A DNA stretch of 64,000 nt, from the NCBI RefSeq assembly GCF_052115025.1, contig NZ_JBFRFW010000008.1:124001-188000 (forward strand), in the 5' to 3' direction. Each line of letters begins with the position of its first letter. Position 1 is the first letter of the stretch. A program made the position numbers and the translations under genes. The DNA is from Bradyrhizobium_A sp052115025 (GTDB lineage: Bacteria; Pseudomonadota; Alphaproteobacteria; Rhizobiales; Xanthobacteraceae). The notes below the pieces were generated by a model, which saw only the letters and a program-made list of their open reading frames with translations, did no database searches and was not told the origin of the DNA. This document shows, in pieces, positions 55,174-61,185 of this stretch.

Positions 55174-55812
55174 CTAAAAGCGCAGCATCCGCGTGCCGGC
55201 GAAGGCCCCCACCAGCGCCACGAGGGTGGTCGCCAGCGTATACCAGGTCGCCACGAACAGGGGGGAGTCGTCGGTGCAGTGCGACGCATAGAGCGTCGCC
55301 GCAAACCCCGCCGAGATCAGCCCTGCGACAGCCCCGGCCAGCGCCGGCCGGGTCGGAGCGCCATGGCGCAGCGCCAGGAGGGACGCCGCGAGCAGCGGCA
55401 GCGACATGGCCGGGATCGCGGTCATGCAGACACGGGCATTGTTGCCGACCAGCCGGGCACTCCAGCTCAGGCGCTGCGGCACCATGGCTTCCGCGACGAT
55501 ACCGCCGACCAGGAGCCCCACCGGCAGCGCCAACAGCCAGAACCGCCCGCCGATGGTCGCACCGGGCCGCGCCAGCCGCAGCCCGATGGCGAGCGCGGGA
55601 ATGGCCAGCCCCAGCGTCACAGCGAATTTGAGATCGAAGAGCGGATTGTGCACGGCTGTTCCGACGTCGGGCCGCACATGCAGCGTCATCATGAACATCA
55701 TGGAGGAGATCGTTCCCGCGACGATCAGGCCCACGGTCAGCCAGACGCGGACAGACGACGAGCGCCAGTCGTTATCGGCGGCAAGAGTGTGGATCAGGCG
55801 ATCGGTATCCAT
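55174..55812 (-). CDS. NrsF/DUF1109-type membrane anti-sigma factor
   Basis: The 212-residue product starts at the ATG at 55812, 1 bp after the sigma-factor stop. The short cytoplasmic N-terminus MDTDRLIHTLAADN is followed by six hydrophobic segments. LWWL-type sequences, paired Cys (ARVCMTAIPAMSLPL, LYASHCTDDSPLF) and an ATWYTLATTL end are typical of the DUF1109/NrsF family, which sequesters its ECF sigma at the membrane. The start is tightly coupled to the sigma gene. Confidence 0.85.
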   Translation of the reverse strand: MDTDRLIHTLAADNDWRSSSVRVWLTVGLIVAGTISSMMFMMTLHVRPDVGTAVHNPLFDLKFAVTLGLAIPALAIGLRLARPGATIGGRFWLLALPVGLLVGGIVAEAMVPQRLSWSARLVGNNARVCMTAIPAMSLPLLAASLLALRHGAPTRPALAGAVAGLISAGFAATLYASHCTDDSPLFVATWYTLATTLVALVGAFAGTRMLRF

Positions 55813-55813
55813 C

Positions 55814-56407
55814 TCAATCCTTCCGGAACCTGGCGGCGAGGCTGGCGAGACCACGATGCAGCGCCACGCGCACGGCCCCCTCGCTCATCGCGAGCTTTGA
55901 CGCCGTCTCCTTGATCGACGCGCTATCCACGGCGATGGATTGCAGCACGTCGCGCTGGCGCGCCGGCAGGCTATCGAGGTGGCTCGCCACCTCGACCGAC
56001 GGCAATGTGTCCTCGGCCGGCTCGCCCGGGATCACCTCGGCGAAGTCGTCGATGTTGACGAACACCCGCCGTCCACGCCGGCGCAGCGCATCGATCAGCT
56101 TGTTGCGGGCGATCGCGAACAACCAGGGCGCGAACGGCGCGTTGTCGTCCCAGGTGTGCTTCTTCAGGTGAACGGCAAGAAGAATGTCCTGCACGACGTC
56201 CTCCGCTTGATCGACCGGCTGGCCCGCACGCGCCAGCCCGCGGCGCGCAACCGCACGCAATACCGGCGCCACATCCCTGAGCAACGTCTGATAGGCGGCG
56301 TTGTCTCCGGCCTTGGCCGCCCGCATCAGGCCGGTCCACTCGCTGTCACGTCCGCGCACAGGCGCTCCCTTCGAATTCGCCCCTTCTCGTACTTTGTTAC
56401 GGGCCAT
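55814..56407 (-). CDS. ECF RNA polymerase sigma factor (NrsF-coupled)
   Basis: The 197-residue protein is called from the ATG at 56407; a GTG at 56419 is in frame and neither has a convincing ribosome site. Region 2 (QAEDVVQDILLAVHLKKHTWDDNAPFAPWLFAIARNKLIDALRRRGRR) and region 4 (LPARQRDVLQSIAVDSASIKETASKLAMSEGAVRVALHRGLASLA) are complete. The pairing with an NrsF-type anti-sigma resembles the SigF/NrsF systems that respond to oxidative or heavy-metal stress in alphaproteobacteria; the signal here is inferred by analogy. Confidence 0.88.
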   Translation of the reverse strand: MARNKVREGANSKGAPVRGRDSEWTGLMRAAKAGDNAAYQTLLRDVAPVLRAVARRGLARAGQPVDQAEDVVQDILLAVHLKKHTWDDNAPFAPWLFAIARNKLIDALRRRGRRVFVNIDDFAEVIPGEPAEDTLPSVEVASHLDSLPARQRDVLQSIAVDSASIKETASKLAMSEGAVRVALHRGLASLAARFRKD

Positions 56408-56590
56408 TCCTGCAATCACGCAATCGTGAACAAAACTGATTTTGGAGGCCCAGACAGAGGGTTAGCCGCTGCGGTCCCCTGCCCCGCTTTTGCCCCGCAC
56501 AAGGCCGAAGATTCCCTTTTTTGGCCCAATGACGGTCACGACCGGGGGCTCCCTTGCCCGGCTGGGGGCAGGCAAACGGGGATATTGCCA

Positions 56591-57352
56591 ATGCAGATCA
56601 AGGCCAACGGGCGTTCGGCCGTCATCGTTGCAGCGGGACTTCTGGCGATCTGGGCGTCGCCAGTGCGGGCCTGCGATACAATCGACTGTCGGCGGATCGT
56701 GCTGGCGCAGGCAAGCGAGGCGGAAGCCGCCCCCGCCGCGGCCGCTGCTCCCGCCGCGACTGCGGACGCTGAACAGCCGGTCACCCGGAAGAAGAGCCGC
56801 CACAGCCAGCATTCGTCGCGCAAGACGGACAAGCCTGCCGCCAAGACGAACGGCGCACCGAAGAGGGAGCCGGACAGCAAGACGTCCAGCGCCGAGAAGC
56901 CCGCCGAACCGACGAGCGGCGCACCAGACGATGGCAAGCGGGCCGACGCCAAAGATGGCGTCAAGGACGGCGTCTCGCCGACCGTCGCCAACGCCCATGC
57001 GCAGATGATCGGGAGCGCCGGTTCCACTGAAACGCAGAACCTTTCGCCGTTCGCAACGCCGGCGACGACGGCCGGCGACACGCTGACGGCCGTCGATCAG
57101 GGCGCGATGGCGACGCCAGCAACCGGCTCCAATGCGGACAGCCAGATCGTCGCCTCCGACGAGCTCAACGAACTCGATCGCGCGGCCGGCGACAAGCCTG
57201 CACCGAAGGTGCTGCATCCAATCTCATCGTCAGCTCATGCCAGCATCAGTTCCGACGACACCTGGGGACAGACCTCGCTGATCGGCAAGATTTTCATCGC
57301 CGTCGGCGGCCTGCTGACGCTGGCATCCGCCGCGCGGATGTTCATCGCCTGA
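56591..57352 (+). CDS. Exported low-complexity protein with C-terminal TM
   Basis: The 253-residue product starts at the ATG at 56591 with GGGGAT upstream. A signal-like N-terminus (SAVIVAAGLLAIWASPVRAC) is followed by a long Ala/Lys/Ser/Asp-rich disordered region (about 40-215) and a C-terminal TM (about 232-250: LIGKIFIAVGGLLTLASAARMFIA). The frame is open upstream, but that part is antisense to the ECF gene and non-coding in character. It is divergent from the NrsF-coupled ECF gene. Function unknown. Confidence 0.72.
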   Translation: MQIKANGRSAVIVAAGLLAIWASPVRACDTIDCRRIVLAQASEAEAAPAAAAAPAATADAEQPVTRKKSRHSQHSSRKTDKPAAKTNGAPKREPDSKTSSAEKPAEPTSGAPDDGKRADAKDGVKDGVSPTVANAHAQMIGSAGSTETQNLSPFATPATTAGDTLTAVDQGAMATPATGSNADSQIVASDELNELDRAAGDKPAPKVLHPISSSAHASISSDDTWGQTSLIGKIFIAVGGLLTLASAARMFIA

Positions 57353-57361
57353 GATACCGCG

Positions 57362-57382
57362 CGCCGGCCCGACGGGCCGGCG
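57362..57382. terminator. GC-rich hairpin after the exported protein gene
   Basis: CGCCGGCCC, loop GAC, GGGCCGGCG: a 9-bp perfect stem starting 10 bp past the stop at 57352. No U-tract follows, so it is only a weak terminator candidate. Confidence 0.45.
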
Positions 57383-57589
57383 GTCAGCGCCATCGCGACT
57401 GGTGCAGCGGCTCGCTCAGCGGTCTCGTGAAGTGGTCTTGCGGCCGTTGCGGGCAACAGGCAGATTGCGGCCCATCCACGGTCGCCTGGTGTGGTGGATC
57501 TGACATTCGCAAGCAGCCCGCCACAGGGATTGCGCATGTGAGAAACACGGCATCGGCGACCCAGCCTCAAACCTGTGACGGGATGGACC

Positions 57590-58369
57590 ATGAGCACGTA
57601 CGAGCACATCATTGTTGAACGCAAGGGCGCGGTGGGCGTCATCCGGCTGAACCGGCCGAAGATGCTCAATGCGCTGTCGTTCGGGGTGTTCAGCGAGATC
57701 GCCACCGCGGTCGACGCGCTCGAGGGCGACGCAGCGATCGGCTGCCTGCTGATCACCGGCAGCGAGAAGGCCTTCGCCGCCGGCGCCGACATCAAGGAGA
57801 TGCAGCCGAAGGGCTTCGTCGACATGTTCAACACCGACTTCCATTCCATTCGCGGCAGCCGCGTGGCGGAGTGTCGCAAGCCGACCATCGCCGCGGTCAG
57901 CGGCTACGCGCTCGGCGGCGGCTGCGAGCTCGCGATGATGTGCGACATCATCGTTGCGTCCGACACCGCCAAATTCGGCCAGCCCGAGATCACGCTCGGC
58001 ACCATTCCGGGCATCGGCGGCACGCAGCGCCTGACCCGCGCCATCGGCAAGTCGAAGGCCATGGACCTCTGCCTTACCGGACGGATGATGGACGCTGCGG
58101 AAGCGGAGCGCTCAGGCCTTGTCAGCCGGATCTTCCCGGCGGACAAGCTGCTGGACGAAGCCATGGCCATGGCGGAGAAGATCGCGTCGATGTCGCAGCC
58201 GGCGGCCGCGATGGCCAAGAGCGCGGTCAACCGCGCGCTCGAAACTCCGCTCGCCGAAGGCATGAACGTCGAGCGCGACCTGTTCCACGCGACATTCGCG
58301 CTGGAAGATCGCTCCGAAGGCATGGCTGCCTTCATCGAGAAGCGTCCGGCGAAGTTCAGGAATCGCTGA
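57590..58369 (+). CDS. Enoyl-CoA hydratase/isomerase family protein
   Basis: The 259-residue product starts at the ATG at 57590 (MSTYEHIIVERKG), with GGGATGG upstream; an ATG 15 bp earlier is in frame. The crotonase fold shows the oxyanion-hole segment AFAAGADIKEM, the two catalytic Glu in GGGCELAMMCD and QPEITLGTIPGIGGTQRL, and an FIEKRPAKFRNR end. Both Glu are present, so true hydratase activity on short- to medium-chain enoyl-CoA is likely. It is convergent with an acetyl-CoA hydrolase-family gene. Confidence 0.93.
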   Translation: MSTYEHIIVERKGAVGVIRLNRPKMLNALSFGVFSEIATAVDALEGDAAIGCLLITGSEKAFAAGADIKEMQPKGFVDMFNTDFHSIRGSRVAECRKPTIAAVSGYALGGGCELAMMCDIIVASDTAKFGQPEITLGTIPGIGGTQRLTRAIGKSKAMDLCLTGRMMDAAEAERSGLVSRIFPADKLLDEAMAMAEKIASMSQPAAAMAKSAVNRALETPLAEGMNVERDLFHATFALEDRSEGMAAFIEKRPAKFRNR

Positions 58370-58383
58370 GCACGCGCGATTGC

Positions 58384-58403
58384 GGCGCGCCACGAGGCGC
58401 GCC
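58384..58403. terminator. Hairpin between convergent genes
   Basis: GGCGCGCC, loop ACGA, GGCGCGCC gives an 8-bp self-complementary stem in the 48-bp space between the convergent enoyl-CoA hydratase and acetyl-CoA hydrolase genes. There is no U-run. Confidence 0.45.
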
Positions 58404-58417
58404 CATTCATGTCAGCA

Positions 58418-60280
58418 TCAGGCCGCGCGGGTGCGCACGAGCGCCCCGCCGACCAGCACCCTGAAGACGCGATCGGCAAAGCTTTTCGGCTGGTCGAAGC
58501 CGAGGCGAGCAAGGCACGCCTTGTCGTCGGCCGTCGGCGCAGCCCCCAACAAGCCCTCCCGTGCGAGACCGAGCAAGGCGAGCGGCGATGCGGACGCCTC
58601 CTTCAGCAATTGCAGCGCCGGGATCAAGCGCTGCTCGACATCCGTGAAGTCGCTCCCGAACGGAAACATCGGCAGCAGCCCCGCCTCGCGCGCCGGCCTC
58701 AAGGCCGCCGCGATCCGCTCCGGCAGATTCGCGCGATGCGCGGCGGGGATTTCATAGGCGCGCGGCAACTTGCCGGCGTCCTTGGCCCGCGCCATCAGTT
58801 CCCCCTGGAAGCGGGAATCCGTCACCGCCAGCATCGCCGCGATGACGTCAGCGTCCGACTTGCCGCGGAGGTCGGCGACGCCGTACTCGGTGACGATCAC
58901 GTCGCGCAGGTGGCGCGGAATGGTCTGGTGGCCGTAGGACCACAGGATATTCGAGATGGTTTTTCGCCCCGTGCCGCGCGTCGCCTCCAGTGTCAGGATC
59001 GAGCGCGCGCCCTCCAGCGCGAAGGCCTGCGCGACGAAATTGTACTGGCCGCCGACGCCGCTCACCACCTGGCCGTCGTCGAGCCCGTCGGAGATCACCG
59101 CGCCGAGCAGCGTCGCCATCATCGCGTTGTTGACGAAACGCGCGTCGATGCGCGCCCGGCGCTTCAACTCCTCGTCGCCATAGAGCTCGTTGGTGAACGA
59201 CACTGGCATCATGCGGATGCGATCGAGGTCGGCAGGCGCCATCGCGCGCAGCGCGCGGTAGAACGCTTTCGGCCCGAGGAAAAATGCGGCGTGCAGCCGT
59301 GCGCCATCGGCCTCGCGCGTCAGGATGCCGGCCTCGATCAGCGCCAGGAACGCCTCGAAGAACATTTCGCTGACGCCGTAGAGCCCTTTGTCGAAGCGGC
59401 CGGTCTCGGGCGGCGGCGGCAGTCCCGGCGACAGCCGCGCTGCCAGCTCGCAAAACCGCTCCGGTGCGCGGTGGCGGACGATCAGGCTCTGCGCCAGCGC
59501 GTCGCCGACCTGGCCGATGCCGATCTGCAGGCTGCCGCCGTCACGCACGAGACCCGCGGCGTGCAGGCCGATGGCGTATTTGGTGTCGCTGACCGGCTCC
59601 GACGGCGGCGCGAACAGCGGGAATTCAGATGCAGGACCTTCCAGCACCGCATCGAACTGATCCGCCGCAAGGTCGCCCTCGCCCGGCATGAACGGCAGCT
59701 CGGAGTTGACCTGCGCGATCAGCTTCGGCAGTGCGCCGCCGCGGGCGCGCACGGCGCGCAGCACATCGAGCGTGGTGTCGGTGTTGCAACTCAGGCTATA
59801 GCGCGGAACGCCATCGACCACCCTCTTCGCCACCAGCTGCGCGATGACATTGAGGCCGCGCGCCTGCAGGTAGGACGCGGCATGGGTATAGTTGGTCGAG
59901 ATGTAATTCTGCTGTGCCCGTGCGTTGCGCAGCCAGCGGCCGGCGAGAAAGAAGAACTCCAGCACCTCGATGTTCGGCGGCAGTGTACCGTCGTGCAGTG
60001 CGCGGGCATAGGCGAGATCCGGATAACCGCCGAACAGGCGGTCGATCACCGGGGTGATGAAGCGGCGCTCGATCTCGGTCGACGGCCGCGGTTTCTCCAG
60101 CGTCAGTGCGGCGAAGATGGTGAGATGAACGCTGCGGTCGGCGGCCGCGCGATCGAACAGCGCATTGACGACATGGTTCGCCTTGCCAAGCCCGAGCGGC
60201 AGGCCGACGACAAGACGGGGCCCGACATCACGGATGATCTCTTCCGCAAGAGCATCCGGATCAGAAAACATCTTCGGCAT
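58418..60280 (-). CDS. Acetyl-CoA hydrolase/transferase family protein
   Basis: The 620-residue product is called from the ATG at 60280, with another ATG 9 bp later. The family C-terminal domain has VSGVGGQYNFVAQAF and RSILTLEATRGTGRKTISNI, the CoA-transferase glycine-rich loop, then VTEYGVADLRGKS. The N-terminal domain begins LAEEIIRDVGPRLVVGLPLG. At 620 residues it is longer than the usual 430-510, with extra sequence around 200-330. It acts on acyl-CoA thioesters; hydrolase and transferase activity cannot be told apart here. It lies 36 bp after the SDR gene on the same strand. Confidence 0.88.
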   Translation of the reverse strand: MPKMFSDPDALAEEIIRDVGPRLVVGLPLGLGKANHVVNALFDRAAADRSVHLTIFAALTLEKPRPSTEIERRFITPVIDRLFGGYPDLAYARALHDGTLPPNIEVLEFFFLAGRWLRNARAQQNYISTNYTHAASYLQARGLNVIAQLVAKRVVDGVPRYSLSCNTDTTLDVLRAVRARGGALPKLIAQVNSELPFMPGEGDLAADQFDAVLEGPASEFPLFAPPSEPVSDTKYAIGLHAAGLVRDGGSLQIGIGQVGDALAQSLIVRHRAPERFCELAARLSPGLPPPPETGRFDKGLYGVSEMFFEAFLALIEAGILTREADGARLHAAFFLGPKAFYRALRAMAPADLDRIRMMPVSFTNELYGDEELKRRARIDARFVNNAMMATLLGAVISDGLDDGQVVSGVGGQYNFVAQAFALEGARSILTLEATRGTGRKTISNILWSYGHQTIPRHLRDVIVTEYGVADLRGKSDADVIAAMLAVTDSRFQGELMARAKDAGKLPRAYEIPAAHRANLPERIAAALRPAREAGLLPMFPFGSDFTDVEQRLIPALQLLKEASASPLALLGLAREGLLGAAPTADDKACLARLGFDQPKSFADRVFRVLVGGALVRTRAA

Positions 60281-60316
60281 CGACAGGCTCGCAGTAGGCA
60301 ACAGCAGGAGAAAACG

Positions 60317-61018
60317 TCAGGCGCCGGCGGCGCCGACCGTCATGCCGCCGCAGACATAGAGCACCTGGCCGGTGATGAAACCGCTGTCCTTGTGCAGGAA
60401 GAACGCGATCGCATTGGCGATGTCGTCGGGCGTTCCGAGCCGGCGCACCGGCACCGTCTCGATGATCGCTTTGGTGCGCGGGCTGTCCGGCGGGTTGGCG
60501 CGATCGAACAGCTCGGTCTTGATCGGCCCGGGGCCGATGGCGTTGGCGGTAATGCCGTGCTCGCCGAGCTCCAGCGCCCACACCTTGGCCATGCCCTGCA
60601 GCGCGGCCTTGGAGCCGGCATAGGCCGTGCGCAGCTCCTTGCCGAGCGCGGCGCGCGACGAGACATTGACGACGCGGCCGAATTTCGCCGCCTTCATGCC
60701 CGACAGCAGCGCTTGCAGGCATTGCATGGCGCAGCGGGCGTTGAGCTGCATCACCGCGTCGAAGTCTTCCAGTGTCTGCTCTGCCAGAGACGCCGGGCGC
60801 ACCACGCCGACATTGTTCACCAGACGGGTGATCGGTCCGCCTTCCAGGGCCTGCGCCAGCGCCGCGGCGGTGGCCTGCGGATCGGACAGATCGGCGATCA
60901 GGCCATCGCCGACCCGGTCGATGCTGACGACCTCGTAGCCGTCGGCACGGCATCGCTCGACCGCCGCGCGGCCGATTCCCGATGCCCCACCCGTCACCAG
61001 AACGCGTTCTCGCGCCAT
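60317..61018 (-). CDS. Short-chain dehydrogenase/reductase
   Basis: The 233-residue SDR has a Rossmann motif TGGASGIG (9-16), NNVG (about 68-71), and catalytic Ser (VNVSSRAA), Tyr133 and Lys137 (YAGSK). After the active site it reads ALELGEHGITANAIGPGPIKTELF and ends GFITGQVLYVCGGMTVG. The ATG at 61018 has GGGAG followed by an A-tract upstream. It is probably co-transcribed with the acetyl-CoA hydrolase gene, so acyl-CoA or alcohol metabolism is plausible. Confidence 0.93.
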   Translation of the reverse strand: MARERVLVTGGASGIGRAAVERCRADGYEVVSIDRVGDGLIADLSDPQATAAALAQALEGGPITRLVNNVGVVRPASLAEQTLEDFDAVMQLNARCAMQCLQALLSGMKAAKFGRVVNVSSRAALGKELRTAYAGSKAALQGMAKVWALELGEHGITANAIGPGPIKTELFDRANPPDSPRTKAIIETVPVRRLGTPDDIANAIAFFLHKDSGFITGQVLYVCGGMTVGAAGA

Positions 61019-61035
61019 CGTTTTTTTCTCCCGGC

Positions 61036-61056
61036 AGCGAATGTCAAATCCGCTCA
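61036..61056. repeat. Single arm of the dispersed palindromic repeat
   Basis: AGCGAATGTCAAATCC is identical to the right arm of element 1 (33502-33517) and continues into CGCTC as in the complement of its left arm. No partner arm is visible here, so it is a solo or decayed copy just upstream of the SDR ribosome site. Read on the minus strand it contains TTGACA. Confidence 0.6.
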
Positions 61057-61185
61057 GATGCGGCCAATGTCGCCATCGGGCATGGGGTGGTCAAGCGAAT
61101 TGCGCACCTTCACGCGCATGGCTGCGTGCCTGCGGCGCACCACCACGCACAGCGCGGCGGCCGCCGGGCCGTGCTGTTGTTCCGG

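Noticed and set aside
55940..56590. N-terminal extension of the exported protein at 56591
   Set aside because: The extension is antisense to the ECF gene and lacks protein-like composition; a signal peptide and GGGGAT support the start at 56591.
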